A stretch of DNA of 64,000 nt from Pohlia nutans (Eukaryota; Streptophyta; Bryopsida; Bryales; Mniaceae). The DNA lies in assembly GCA_022496805.1 (NCBI GenBank), contig CM040087.1, forward strand, positions 6,398,001 through 6,462,000. Direction: 5' to 3'. Positions 12,070-25,616 of this stretch are shown here, one piece after another. Position 1 is the first letter of the stretch, and every line of letters begins with the position of its first letter. Below the pieces are notes generated by a model that was not told the DNA's origin, ran no database searches, and worked only from the letters and a program-made list of their open reading frames with translations. The translations under genes and the position numbers were made by a program.

Positions 12070-12540
12070 TTAACCCTAAAGGACCAAGAAGCTCAAATTG
12101 GGCTATCTGTTTTTCTTTTTGCAGTTTAGAGTAGATTTATATGAACTTTCTTTTATTCTATTTTTTTTAACAATTTTTAACCAACACATATGATGTTCTT
12201 CACTGAGTCCAATGACATAAAATATGGTCCCATTTGAATTGTATTTTTGAAGATATGATTCATTGAATTTGTCATCTTAACCCCTAAATGTCTGAGTATG
12301 CCTTTGCGGCTAGTAAAATACGGTGTATTTTGGTTGTATTTGAAATGGATCCACACCCTTAATGAGATTGAGTTCAAAAGAGAAGTTGGAATTTAGATCA
12401 ATGCGATTCTAGTGTGTTCTTGAGATCCCAATTTAGAGTTTCTTATTGGTAGCAAATCTCAATCATACTACAGTGTATATACTATCCACATGGGACGATT
12501 AGGGGTTAAAACAATGAATCCTTGGTCTTTTTAGGGTAAA
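12070..12540. mobile_element. TTAA-type MITE, outer member of a nested pair
   Basis: The left end is TTAACCCTAAAGGACCAAG. The right end read inward is TTTACCCTAAAAAGACCAAG, so one TTAA has decayed to TAAA. Its right part is interrupted by the second element at 12277-12509. No coding capacity. Confidence 0.68.
12277..12509. mobile_element. TTAA-type MITE inserted in another MITE
   Basis: A 233-bp element flanked by intact TTAA at 12277-12280 and 12506-12509. Ends are CCCCTAAATGTCTGAG and, read inward from the right, CCCCTAATCGTCCCATG. It lies inside the 12070-12540 element close to its right end, so it moved later. Confidence 0.78.
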
Positions 12541-12936
12541 TTCGATTTGGTTGCATATTTCAATCTTAGTCCTGAAGCGTTGTATTTGTGAAGGTGAGTA
12601 GGTCCTTCTTTTTGTTCATTTCAATAAGTTGGTTCATTGGCTTTCAAAGTGTTTTGGTACTTCACTCGTGCACTAAATCTTGGGCACTTGATTTCTTAAC
12701 AACTGAAAGACTTATAGTACAGGTTCTGAACTACCTACTGGAATGTTTGTCCTTGAATGTGAGCATTCAAGATGACTGTAGAATGCAAATAGTCTAGAGC
12801 ATTGCTGTTGCAGAAGTATATGAATGCTTTTGAGGGTAACATCCTACTATATGAACTGCATTGCGGCATTGAAAATAGCTATAAAGCATGCTTCAACAGT
12901 AAGGTATGTGCGAACTAAGTTATTCTTTTCATCTTT

Positions 12937-15900
12937 TCACATCGGGGTCACATCATCATAGCAATCACGACACAAGCAGAAGATTTTAGGAGGTCTGAGT
13001 GACCTTGATGAATCCCGGATGATCTGATTCGGAGTCAAACATGAATCATGGAACGCTTCTTGAAGTTGGTCCTTCTCGCGTAAGTCTTGGAAGTAAGCAT
13101 GCTCAAGTGCTTGCCTCGCTGACAACCTGTATCTAAAATTTTGAGTGAGGACTTCCTGGATTTGATACCATGAATAATGCGTTGAGAATCACAATAATTA
13201 TTGGCACTTCTCTTATAAGAGTCGGCCAGAAGAAATATAAGGAGAAATAGCACATAAGTCTATTATTCAGGTTGACAATGTAATGGATTGCAGGGCACAG
13301 GGAACCTTGTCCAATTCACTAGGAAGTAAACATTAATGCCAAACTGCTGTTTATAGCAAGTATTTCAAGTGGTTGTTCAATTTAGCAAGAATTTACTATC
13401 ATTCTTGTACCCTTTTACTGCCTAGAAATATGGTCAGGGTTCCTTGTGGGGGTAGGTCCAATCATAAGAACTTGTTGACATAATCTCCCTATTAATTCGT
13501 GGATGTTCTAAGGAAGTTGGAGAGTAAAATAATGCAATGAATATTTAGCCAGTACCTCTCAGCAGGGTCGTAGGCAAGCAACTTGTTTACAAGTTCTATG
13601 CAAGTTGCAGAAGGATGCGGAATGAGGCTCTCATTACCGGAACCATCCTGTGAGGGAAAATTGAAATCTGCATGTCGTGATCTCCTGCTCGCCGTTATTC
13701 TTTTTAGCCAAGCCTACAATGCATTGCCTTCGACAAAGTGCATGGAGATGTACACGGCACAACGCACTAAAGGACTCGTGAGAGCTGACTTACTTCTTCA
13801 TCTTGTCTAGAAGTGTCTGTGGTGGTGTTCCTAAGATTTCGTGTATCTTCTGTATCTGGTCAAGCTCATTGTTTCCTGACACAACCCATCCAAGACTTTT
13901 TGTCTTTCTTAGCCACGCCCCAATAATCGCAAAGTCACCTAGTAACATCTCGAGTAATATGAGACATACACCCAAATTTTAGAGAAAATTCATCAACAAA
14001 GTAATTAAGGGGAAAGGGATTAGAACCTGGAAAAAGTGGATGAAGGCTAACAATCTCAAACAATACGCAACCCACCCCCCACATGTCAATTTTGTAGTCG
14101 TAATATCCATCTGTTAGCAAGCACTCAGGTGCTCTGTACCTTTGCCCCAAAATCACACCCATTCTGCCGAGCTTTTGTTAACACAATATTTAAACTGTCG
14201 GTAATTAATGCCGAACTATATTTTTGATATAAAAACACCAATGCTATTGACCATAAAAACCATCTTTGCATTTAAAGAAGACAGAAATTGAGATGTTTAC
14301 CAACGAGTGGAGATGTATTCTGTGTATGGATGCTTTGAGTGAATTCCCCGGCAACTCCCAAAATCCGCAAGCTACCAACCCTCACAGCATAGCCACAAAA
14401 CAGGGGTTCATCCTCTTCGAATCCGTCTCAGCCATGAATGCTTGATTTCATTTACGTCCAACCGTTATGCTTCAATCTAAGCGGGAACGAAAGAGTTTGA
14501 AATTTGAAACTAAATTGTATCTTACAGTGCGTCATCACAGTTGATTGATACATATATCCAAGAAAGTGGAACGGAAACTAGTATGGTTTAGTTTTGACAT
14601 TTAGTTTTGACATTTTATTGATGCAACATGTTTTCAATTATCATTTCCAGATGGAGAAGACAGGAACATGAAGTTGATATGGAGTAGAGTGTTTCAGAGT
14701 GAATAGAGAAATTTGTAAAGTCCTGAAATCTCAGGCTTCCGATACTGCGTCTATAAAGATTCTAGCTCACAGGACAATAAAAGTAGGAGTGTCCGGTTCC
14801 AAAAATAAAAATTGGATGAGTTATATTTCCGGAAATTAAACTTGGGTGAATGAGTTTGCTCCCGTGTCAGGGCGCGCCACTGAGTATGTCGCTGGAGCTC
14901 GTCCATTAATGTACCACATGATTGGATTATAGTCCCAACCAAGGATTGAACCTTGTGACTCCCAAGAGCCTCACGTGCTTCTAATCCTAGCCCGGCACAC
15001 CTCTCTTGAGCTTGTGTCAAGGAGTTTCCGGATATCTATAATATACAGGATGGGAGATGCAGATCTGGATCAGTGATCCAGAGACTTTACGGATTTCTCT
15101 AATATGAACTATTTTTCAGGAGGCCATACCTTTAGCATGTCCCCTGTTATGAGGATATTCTCCGGCTTTATATCGCGATGGAAGATCCCATTGCGATGCA
15201 TGTGGTCCATGGCTGCAGGAGAAAAATGGCGAGTTTTTATTATTATTGATAAACTATTGAAAACTTACCACCATTAGGAGTTCAAATGAGATAAGTGTCA
15301 CCTTTCAGAAGCTGGTACATCAAGCCCTTTATCTGGTCTTCGGCCAGGTGGTCGCCCCGCCCTCGAATGAGCTCGTAGGCATTCATCTCCATCAACTCAA
15401 AGACCAAACACAACTTCCGAGTCGGGGGGTCGCTGCAAGTTCTTCCGAGACCTTGGTTACCTCACTGAACCAGAAAAAGTCTCAACAAGCTGTATGAACG
15501 TGTATGTATCGATATTTGCAAGGCATTTGTGAATTTGGTTCAGTGGTATTACTAAAGAACTTCCAGGAGTTTGATGAGGTTTGGATGTGGGGATAGCCTT
15601 TGCAATGCCCGAATCTCTCGCATCCTTGTCACCTGTAAATATGACGTTCAGTTCCACTTTTATTAGACTAATATGTCAGATTGATAAAGAAGGCATGGAA
15701 TTGTGAATCTAAGGATTTGGTAGAGACTGCTAGTATCATGACAAATTTTGAACATTCGTCTTGTACTGTTATGAAGTTTCAAACATTCTCCAGCATCATT
15801 AGATTAGGTCACGCACAATAGTTAAGAAATTCAAGGGAGGAAACACATGAGACCTGCTCTATACTTTTGAAACTGCCTTTCATGCACTTTATGGCCACAA

Positions 15901-15970
15901 ATGTGCTGGTAAGTATGCATTGGGCTTTGATCACCTCTGAGAAAGTACCTTCGCCTTTCTTTGTGAGCAT
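12937..15970 (-). CDS. MOK: MOK-like serine/threonine kinase of the RCK family
   Basis: MOK belongs to the RCK (MAK/ICK/MOK) group, MAPK- and CDK-like kinases linked to cilium and flagellum length in animals and algae. Exons: 15854-15970, 15553-15632, 15302-15432, 15130-15212, 14301-14371, 14027-14139, 13794-13875, 13556-13684, 12937-13132, all in frame, 333 residues. Visible motifs: glycine loop GEGTFSEV (6-13), Lys28 in VAIK, alphaC Glu45, HRDIKPEN (121-128), DFG (140-142), TEY activation loop (154-156), APE (164-166) followed by CLLTDG, typical of MOK rather than MAK/ICK. The catalytic set is complete. The start is uncertain: ATG at 15970 cuts off the first strand, and a TGCAG acceptor at 15979 suggests an unseen upstream exon. 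The C-terminal tail is short and ends [11 protein letters not shown]. Confidence 0.88.
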
Positions 15971-15978
15971 TACATACT

Positions 15979-18900
15979 CTGCATTCCACAACCCGAGTGA
16001 GAAAATTTGAAAGAATTTGTCATTGATTACTTAGGACAGAGAAAAAAAAGATATAGAGCAGTTGAACTAGTCTACGTACTTTGGGCGAAGATTGCTTTAT
16101 ATCCCTCAAACCCTAAGATCTCTCAAGTCTCTAGAATATTGACGTTTTCGACCCCTCACAGTTCGTAAAATTATTTCTGAGTCTTTGTGCCAATAAACTA
16201 ATGCGGTCTTCAAGCTCTCTGAAAATTCCCCGACGAAAATATACATTTGTGACAATTGGTATAACATTAGGAGAAATCTGGGGTCCCAAAGGGGCCCTGT
16301 AAGAGCTCGTGTAAGGGCCCGTGTTAGGTGAACTAGCTGCCCAAACACCCCTCTCCTTGTAAAACCATTGGTGAAGTGTCGGAAGCCGCAATGCTGGCAG
16401 CGTCGATTGGCTCAACCCACAGAATTGCACTGTTGGCACCACGGTGGCACCATTGGTTTTCCCTCAAATTTTCAGCAAGTGCCAAAACAAAAGGCCCCTT
16501 TGGAACCCCAGATTTCCCCTAATGCGAATTCGGCATTGAAGTGAGTGAAGGGATCTGCAGACAATACTTCTCTGGCATATTGCCGGGACGATCAATTCGG
16601 GTTGTTTTTTCAATAGATTTCCACCTTCGAGGTCGTGATCCAAACAATCCACGCCGGTATCACAGCCTTGTTCTTTCCGATTCAACAAGCAGTCAATAAG
16701 ATCGGTGCTTCCGGGTTGGCAACACTTCAATGCTGGAAGATAATCCACAAGTGAAAAAGTTCACATCAGCCCTAATTTTGTTAAGTCGCAAAGAACTGCA
16801 ACCTAATATTTGGTATGTATCAAGTAAGATGTACATCATTCCCCGGTGCATTTTTTTATATTAAATCTTGGCATCATGTGCGTTCATAACCCCCTTTAAA
16901 ATACCCCCTTCTATACACTAGATTGATCTTATATTTGTTCATGTATATATGTGTAATGTAAATATATAACCTTATTTTCAACCCTAAATATGCTTCTTGT
17001 ATGTATACATAGTACGACATTGTTCAAATTAATCCCCCTCTCGTGCACTCACGCGATTCCTCACACACCAACGTTTATTTTTTTCTAGATATGTTTCGCC
17101 AAATTTCTCTACGTTTTTCTTTTATTAAGGAAAAAATGAGATTTTTTGAAATTCTCACTAAATTTTCTTTATATTTTTGGTGAAGATAGCTAGATTTTGT
17201 GAACCAAAATAAGAAGAAATTCTATAAAAATATGATCACAAGCTAAAACTTTCACGAGACATTCATTCTCAATTTTTTTACGTCATCAATTAGGGTTTAA
17301 GAAAAAATTCTAAGAGAAATCATTGTCACACACATAAAAGAATGCAACCCCCCACGAGATTATTGTACTCCCTAAAGCAATATTGTGTGAATGATGAATG
17401 TATAGAAAGTCAAGCAACCTAACAAGCTATTATAAGATCACAAATGTAAAGGTTATTGACAAGGCTAAGGTCTACTTACTGTGCATAGCAATGTTTTGAC
17501 TAGAAAGCTTGATTCAAGGGAGACAATGCTAGAGTGTTGTGCCAATACATTGCGTCGCCGTTGCCTTGCAATGTCACATCCGTTGCTTTTTGAATTCATT
17601 AGTTCCTTCTATTTCTATCATCTTTTGCATCGATCCTCATAATATGCAAAGTTTTTCTAAATCTCTATAGAAAACCAAGGAATTATTTGTCTTTGAGAGT
17701 GGAAAAGGAAGCTGATGAGATTGAAGGAAGATGAGAGTCACTAGAGCATTTACAATCTGACCTTTCGTCTCCTTGTTGTCCCTTCGCTATCCGTCAATTT
17801 TTCCTAAGATTTTCCTTTCATAAATGATTATATGTCGGTACATAGGTTACTCCATAAAAAAAATTCATTATGTGGGACAAACTCGTTGGTTTGCAACAAT
17901 AAAATTATAACCTTGCTTTATATAATCTTCATAGTGTAATATGTGGTTTTCACAACCTACTACCTACCTAGCACTAAAAGGCAATTTCCAACAAAATGAA
18001 GCAAAGTATTTTTTAATTAAAAAAACGTCGGTCACACAATGATACATAGAGGTTAGGCACGAAGGAAAACATACACATAAAAACAAGTCATTGGTTTATA
18101 TGAAGATCACATGTTTTACCATGTCGTAAGCTATGCTAGGTAGTGTACTTGAAAGGGTATGCTAGGGGTTGTAGCATGATTGTCGCGGTGTGCTAATCGG
18201 TGGGTAGCATGCTCCATCTTCCTAAAGCCATAGCGTACACTACCTAGTACCGAATCCGAACTCTTTGTTATCATACCTTTAGCAACTAATGTGCATGTGA
18301 TAGTAGGGAGTTACGTAGTATTAACAAGAATATGTGACACTATAATTTTAGCAAAGGAACGTAAAAATAAAGAATCTAGACCTTGCAAACCTTAACTTAA
18401 ATTTTGTAATCTAATACCTTTATAAAAACATGAAACACAGTATTATTGTATAAATATAAATTTTATAAAATTGTACGGTTTTATCATATTTGAAAAGATA
18501 ACAAGAACAATTGTAATTTAATTTTGTATAAGTTTTTTTTTAGTATTATATTATTAAAATTGTTAGATAATACATTTTCACACTTGCTAAATTGTGTATA
18601 ATTGCATTATGACATTATATAATTATATGCTAACATTAGAAGGTGTGATATTGACTCAATGGAGTGAATTTTGAACTATGTACAGTACATCATTCACTAA
18701 GACTTTGTGAGTATAAGAAAAGATATGATTCTAAAAATATATAATGATAAAGAATTCATTGTTTATCATTAATGGTTTAGGTGCAATCTTTATTAGAATG
18801 ATGAAGTTGTTTACATTTATGAATATGCAGATTATAAATAAAATATCATTTATTGGATTTGGACCAAAGGGGAGAAGGCATAGCATTGACACACGGCGAC

Positions 18901-19297
18901 ACGCTACACCTACAATAAAGTGAGAAAGCAAGCTAGTGTTACAAGGACATAACCACTCATAGCATAACTACTTTTTGACTTAGATATATGTACTATACAT
19001 TAATCTAAAATGTGGAACTTTCATTATATTTTAACAAGCCATTTTTGAGTCAACAAGAAAGAGAGATTGATGGGTGACTTTCGATATAATGAATCCAGAT
19101 GTACTTGAACAATTTGATGGGGTTATTCTAAATGAAAATTGTTGCTGAACTAATGAGATATGAATATTGAAACTTTGGTGCACATAAGCATTTAGGGTTA
19201 ACCCTATTTAGGGTGTTTTCACAGTAGGGCGGCCAAAACATGTAGTTACAGGTTAGGTATGACGTTTTTTTTTTTAATTTCGTAAATTCTGGGATCA
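15979..19297. other. Intergenic DNA, AT-rich
   Basis: The first 800 bp may hold the missing first exon and promoter of the kinase; open frames at 16.1-16.75 kb resemble nothing known. Further on there is a small foldback at about 18131-18251 (GCTAGGTAGTGTAC and inverted partner). The rest is featureless AT-rich DNA. Confidence 0.45.
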
Positions 19298-19842
19298 TTA
19301 AGCCTTTAAGGTCCCGATTCAACACTGTTTTCAAAGATTTGTTATAAAATGTTCGATGAACAATAAAAATGGAATTGATATACAAAACAAAGTTGTAAAT
19401 GTCAATGTGAAGATAACATCTGTACGGTTGGATTCATCATATTTATTATTAATATTTTTTAATTAATTTTGCAAGGTTTTCTCTTGAAATTCGATTTAAA
19501 ATCCAAATCAACACAAAAAAATCAAAAAATATTGTAATGAAATTGGAATAGCATGCACTACAAGATGGTATGGTTTTCTTTATTTGATTTTACTTATTTT
19601 GAAAAATCATGTTTAAGGTCTCACTTTTTGAACTAAGAATGAAACTTGGCATAAACCCCTTTTGCTATTTTTCAAAAATTCTCAATATCTTATTTTGAAG
19701 ATCCGTACCGTACAAATAGTAGTCAACTAACACATGAATTAAAAAAAATGGATGGATGAAAAGCGTCACCGTATGTGATGAAGGGACGCGTTGTAAATCA
19801 TCCAGCGTCCAGAATCTGAACGCTGGCGCGTCAAAGGGTTAA
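19298..19842. mobile_element. TTAA-flanked MITE, family F3, copy 1
   Basis: TTAA at 19298-19301 and 19839-19842. The right end read inward is CCCTTTGACGCGCCAGCG; the left is GCCTTTAAGGTCCCG. The interior matches 51534-52011: a TTAATTAATTTT segment, then GAAA.TT, then a CAATATCTTATTTTGAA segment near the right end. The left boundary is less certain than the right. Confidence 0.65.
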
Positions 19843-22015
19843 AATGAAAATAAAATAATTCTCTTAATATGGATTATAGGAATAGAGAAAACAATTGTCA
19901 GAATTCTTTTAAAAACAATTGTTCATAGCATTTGGATCCAAATGTGTAAAACTGGGTATGTTGTTAAGCCTTAAATGTGTAAAGTGGTTCAAAAATATTT
20001 CAAAGATATTCAAAAATATTTTGGAAAGATTCCAAAAATCTATATTTAATAAATATAAACATTTTCTGTAGTTATTGAATATAAATAATAACACAATAAT
20101 GACTCAGTAATGGCAAGTGCTTTACGTATAGTACGTTTGCTTTTCGTGCAAAATCATCACTCAACCGTGATAACACCCCTTTCACAAACCCGTTTGTCCC
20201 TCAACTAAACCCAACATTCAACAAGTCACACAATCTACATGAGATTCCAACTCGCATTGAATTGAATCATTGACATGACATGATTCAATCTAAACTCAGC
20301 TTTTGAGGCATGACCTACTCTATAATGTGTTTAACTTTTAAAGGGTTGTATCTATGAATAAAATGAAGCTTTCATTGAATTTTGAACTATAAGTATTTTC
20401 TAATTTGGTATATAATCTAATTATGTAAACTACACTTTGGGTTTTTGATTTCTGTATTCAATCAAGTTTGTTGGAACCATCAAAATCAATCATTTCTATC
20501 TAGTTTACTAAAAGATTTCTTGTTTAAAAATTTATAATTTTTGAAATTTTCATTTATTCAAAAATACATAAAATTTTGAAAAATACTTCATTTTTTCTTA
20601 GAATGGCACAATTGTAAAAAGGCACTACAATTAAAAAAAATGTTGGATACTACCTTCATTGCTTTGAAAAAGAATGTTGCTTCTTACTGGATAAGTCTCT
20701 CAACAAGAGTGTCTTAACCCGTAAACATCTAAAGCCCTCTTTTGATTTGGAGAATTGCAAAGGTGCATTATAAAATGCAACTAAGAGGGATATTTTTGAA
20801 CTTGATGTATAAATAGAAGTTGTACATTATGAATTTTAGATCTATCCATACGGTTAAATCTATAATCAAAATCACCAACATTTTGTATAAAATTTGAAAC
20901 TTAAAATTTCAAATTCTTTTGTAATTTGATTACAAACAAAATATTGACAATCTGTGAATGAAATTTGTTGTGATGGGTTGAAATGTAATACTCTAAGTGT
21001 AGTGATTTTTAGAGATTTTTTGGTTGTTCAATTTTATGAGTTGACTTTTTCAAAAGCACTTTGATTTGTCTTGACCTAAGATCTTAGAATTTTTTGATGT
21101 ATCAGTGCAACATGAAATGAGGCATAAAAATTTCACAAATCATCCCCTTTCTAATTGGTTCACACATGCATGAAGCTAACTTCCCATATAATCTATAATA
21201 AAAATCCACACTACAAAAAATGCATGACGGATGAGAAAACGTGAATGAAATCCGTACATCAAAAAAATGGATGCTCAAGCAATTAGGGTTTAAGATATTA
21301 AAATTCTATGGAACATTTTCTAGGCCTTAGTTTTCCAAAATTTAAATGTTCTTAGGCATATCATTATATTTTTTTGTCAGTGTTATTATTTAAACCAAAT
21401 TAGAATCAACACCAAAATATTTCTCTACATTCATATTTGATTTGTTTTCAGTTACTATTTAACATTTTGTAAACCTCAAAAATTATATACAGAAAAATAA
21501 GCAATGACTCAAATTGTAATTTATGAATCCTTCACAATGATTGATCCGGCCTCATGCCTTTTGTTTCATTGAAAACATCCAAATACTTTTAAAACTTACA
21601 TTTTTTTAAAACTTTTCTATATTTCATATAAAATTTAATATCTATTTATGTAAACATTTATGAATTTTGATTATAAAAGTTCTTAATAAGTGTATATGAA
21701 CAAATTGGGTGTCACAAATTGAGCCTATATGTAGAATTAATTATAAAATTGCATATCTCAAGTTTTTGCATTTATTTAATTTTTTCAACTTTTATTGTAT
21801 TATATATTGCTTTATGTTTACAATATTTATGTTCAATGCTTTTAGTTTTGATTACTTTCATCAATGCATTGTAATTCAAAGTTTTATTCCAACCTGCAAT
21901 AATGAATTCTTTGATATAAACTCTTTGAGTTTGAGATTGGATCAAAGATGTTGATATTAGGGCCAATTTACACCAAAACTTTGATTTTGAGATTGGATCA
22001 AAGGTGTTGATATTA
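19843..22015. other. AT-rich intergenic DNA with one MITE end
   Basis: No gene seen. At 21957-21985 is a TTAGGGCCAATTTACACCAA end, very close to that of the neighbouring element, with a possible right partner near 22130-22150 (TTTTGGTGTAAATCC), suggesting overlapping or nested insertions. Confidence 0.45.
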
Positions 22016-22438
22016 GGGCTGGTTTACACCAAAAAACTTGAGCTCCAGCCCAAAAACAGATGTTCTTGGATGAGGGCATTGTAAGCAGGGTTCCATCCTT
22101 GAAACAAAGGAGTTATAAGTGAATTGTGACCCAAAGTTTTGGTGTAAATCCAAAGAGTTGAGCTATGGCCCATTATGTTGTTATGCATTTGGGTTGAATT
22201 TTTAAGTAGACTTATCCAAGTGAGCAAAAAACAAGCATTCAACTAGTTAAATGATTGGTTAAAAAAGTCTCCCCAAATTCTTGCCTTTGGGACTAGGAAG
22301 CTCCACGACCTTCCTAAAAAATACTCGCCTTAAGTACAAAAAATCACTATTCAATTTTGCCATGTAGGATTTCAATTAGATTTTTCATCCTCAAAAAAAT
22401 ATATGGATTGCAACCCAAGTTTTTTTGGTGTAAACCCC
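22016..22438. mobile_element. PIF/Harbinger-like MITE
   Basis: Ends are GGGCTGGTTTACACCAAAAA and, read inward from the right, GGGGTTTACACCAAAAAAAC, each preceded by a T/A-rich trinucleotide (TTA on the left, TAA on the right in + orientation). GGG ends with a TWA target fit PIF/Harbinger MITEs. Other copies of the GGTGTAAA end lie at 22132-22145, 22498-22510 and, as GGTTTACACTAAA, at about 61261. Confidence 0.6.
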
Positions 22439-22441
22439 TAA

Positions 22442-23972
22442 ACTAGGTACCAATGCTATCCGCCAATTGGAATTCTCCATTTCTTTGGCAATGTTTTTTT
22501 GGTGTAAACTAGACTTGAAGGAATGTCAAAGAATGTTATAGTCTAAATTTAATATTATGCAGGTAAGTCAATTTGGCAGTGAATTTTTATATGCTACTCA
22601 TATATTAGTATTATAACTACCTCTCCTAGATTGCCAACGTAATAGAATCTATATTTGAAGGTGTAAACCTCGCTGTAATCCATGCCCTTGAAGCATGGAT
22701 AGACAAACTATAATAAAAAAAACTCTATTCACTATGGTCTCTTAAACTAGCGTTATTATTATTTATTATTATGTCAACATAACTTATTCGATAGTTATTC
22801 TTCTTCTTTTGATTTGTGTAAAAAAAAAAGAAATAATTTTTTTTATTAAATTTAAAGAATTTAATTTTAGATTTCTCAAAACCATTTTCAACTTTCCACA
22901 AAAACATATAAATTAAATGTGCTAATATCATAACAAGAAACATGTTCTATTTTTATAAGAGTTGCTTTTAGGTTTTTCACCAAAATGTCTTGCATATATG
23001 TGAAAGAATTGGAAGGAGAGAACAAAGACAAAGTGAAAACCTTGGATAATGATATTATTTTCATTCTAAGATTCAAGATCATTTTCATATTCAAATGAGA
23101 AAAAAAATAACATCGATAATGAAAAATTCAATCAAAATCATGTAAGTGAATTATTAAAAATGATTGGTTACTATGAAGAAAACTATTATAATGTAAGCTT
23201 AATATTCAATTTACCTTAAAATTAAAAATAATGATATGGAAGACACACTACCATATGTAATGTATAATGATTATTTCCTATACGTTTGTAGTAACAAAAG
23301 ACACTCAATTCTAGGATAAATTATAATGTAAAGTGGAATAATACTAGACTAAATGAGTGTTATTAAATTAGTTAAATGTTTTTTTTCAATTCAACTATAA
23401 GCCCATTTTTTATTGCTTATAGAGTTAATATATTCATATTTACTTGTTTTAAGCAATAAGTATTTAATTTGTAATCTACGGTATACTAGAGATAGTTAGT
23501 GTCTATAATAATATGAAATGAATTTAAAAAAAATCTAGTCTATGTTATTGTATAAAATCTCAAGTTATTTTTGTACTTCATTTTTATAATGAAAATAGGA
23601 TTACATTTCACATTTGTATGATTATTTTTTGGTAATCGATGTGCTTTTATATTAAGAAATGTGATTTTGATATGAAAATTCAAATACAAAAATTATAAAA
23701 TTTTCAATATCACATTAGTCATACTTTTTTATTACGATTCTAGAAGGCGATTTTAAAAATGGCTCTTTTCATTATTACAGTAACTGATATTTAACAATGA
23801 AAGAGTAATATGAAGACAAAAAAATCACACATAATTATGTGATTTTGGCTTATAATTTAATAATAAATTCTTTTTCCCTAAATTTCCACATTTTTGTTTA
23901 ATGAAATAACCCTCTTATGTAAGAAATTGTAGGCTCTAAAAAGATGATTCTCACTCTAGAACAAGAATTTTA
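22442..23972. other. Very AT-rich intergenic DNA
   Basis: No gene, ordered repeat or RNA recognised. Long A and T runs. Confidence 0.5.
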
Positions 23973-24962
23973 TTACAAGAGTTTTCGGTCTTTAAAGACC
24001 TTGTACATAGCTTTACCAATTTGTGCTGGTGATTCTACCACTGTAACACCTGCACCGCGTAATGTTTTGATTTTATCTTGAGCTGTACCTTTGCCTCCCG
24101 AGATAATAGCTCCGGCATGGCCCATTCGTCGACCGGGTGGGGCTGTAAGTCCAGCAATGAATGACACCACGGGTTTTTTTGTCTTACTATCTATAATAAA
24201 TTTAGCAGCATCTTCTTCTGCTGAACCTCCAATTTCACCAATTAATACAATACCTTCTGTTTGTGGATCCTTGATAAAACATTCAAGACAATCAATAAAA
24301 TTGGTGCCATTAAAAGGATCACCACCTATACCAACGCATGTCGATTGTCCTAATCCTACAGCTGTAGTTTGAAATACGGCTTCATATGTAAGCGTTCCCG
24401 ATCTTGATACAATTCCAATACGACCTGGTTTATGAATATAACCTGCCATAATGCCGATTTTGCATTCACCGGGTTTAATAATGCCAGGACAATTTGGGCC
24501 AATCAAACGTGTCTTCTTTTGTTGTAATAATGCAGCTTTAACTCTCACCATGTCTTGTTGAGGTATGCCTTCGGTAATGCAAACAACAAGATCTAATTCC
24601 GCATCCATAGCCTCCATGATGGCTTTGCCCGCCATTTTTGGAGGCACATATATTACTGTTGCATTTGCTTGTACTCCCTTCTTAGCTTCAGCAACCGTAT
24701 TGAATACTGGGAGGCCAAGATGTTCGGTCCCACCTTTCTTTGGTGTAACTCCACCGACGACTTTAGTTCCATATTCAATGGCTTGTTCCGTGTGAAATGT
24801 TCCATTTTTACCTGTAATGCCTTGCACAATAAGCCGTATTGTTTTGTCAACGAAGACTGCCGGTTTTGACATGTAGCGCACATACTTGCCATTGAAAAAA
24901 CCATGCAATTCTTTCTTCACCCTCAAATGATGAGAGATGATTCTAATGCCTCCAATCATCAT
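23973..24962 (-). CDS. Succinyl-CoA ligase alpha subunit, intronless
   Basis: This is the CoA-binding alpha subunit of mitochondrial succinyl-CoA ligase (TCA cycle: succinyl-CoA + NDP + Pi to succinate + NTP + CoA). The 329-residue frame is complete. It starts with a basic region fitting a mitochondrial presequence ([19 protein letters not shown]), then the Rossmann CoA-binding domain with [10 protein letters not shown] near 48-57, then [18 protein letters not shown]. The active-site phosphohistidine is in GHAGA (His282). All hallmark residues are present. No intron interrupts it, and codons are AT-rich, unlike the tubulin gene. A polyadenylation-like AATAAAA overlaps the stop codon. The ATG at 24962 precedes the presequence; a GTG five codons upstream is not needed. 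The beta subunit is not in this window. Confidence 0.93.
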   Translation of the reverse strand: MMIGGIRIISHHLRVKKELHGFFNGKYVRYMSKPAVFVDKTIRLIVQGITGKNGTFHTEQAIEYGTKVVGGVTPKKGGTEHLGLPVFNTVAEAKKGVQANATVIYVPPKMAGKAIMEAMDAELDLVVCITEGIPQQDMVRVKAALLQQKKTRLIGPNCPGIIKPGECKIGIMAGYIHKPGRIGIVSRSGTLTYEAVFQTTAVGLGQSTCVGIGGDPFNGTNFIDCLECFIKDPQTEGIVLIGEIGGSAEEDAAKFIIDSKTKKPVVSFIAGLTAPPGRRMGHAGAIISGGKGTAQDKIKTLRGAGVTVVESPAQIGKAMYKVFKDRKLL

Positions 24963-25616
24963 ACTTGTGCCATTCACATAATGTGTATTGTTAACCTTAA
25001 ATCACCATTTAATAAATAGATGCAAAAAAAATGCATGGGCATTACTATAGACTATGTTTTTGTAATCAATAAAAGTATTTTCAATAATGTCATTCATTTG
25101 TTTTCTACGAAGAAAAAATCTCCATCTTACCTTCAAAAATTTATGAAATTCAATAAATATAGTTCACTTTCAAAGTCAAAATAACATCACTCTTTGAAGA
25201 TAATTAATTTGCCTAATCATTCATTTACATCAAACATTTACATTGTAAAAAAAGAGTTTGTCTTGATATTTGGTTTTTTTAGGAAAAATAATGGCATGAG
25301 TTTGGTTTCGAAGTTGTCTTTGTATTAATGATTTGATATACAATTATTATGAAATTTTATGCAATGATTCTAAAATTTCACATTGTGTGTGGTATAAAGA
25401 TTAAAGTGGTGAAATTGATACAACTCAACTAAAAAATAATTTTACACGTTACACATGAACTTTGTGTTGATTTAATAACTTCTTTAATTTTGTATATTTC
25501 TGATAAAAAAAGAGTGTTGCATGTTTTAAAATGACCTAATTTGATAATAGTATGAAATATAATAAAATGATAATAATATGACTAAAAATAATAATTTGAC
25601 TAATTCACTAACGACT

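Noticed and set aside
16106..16748. Overlapping minus-strand frames upstream of the kinase
   Set aside because: No domain, no phased splice links; possibly leader sequence only.
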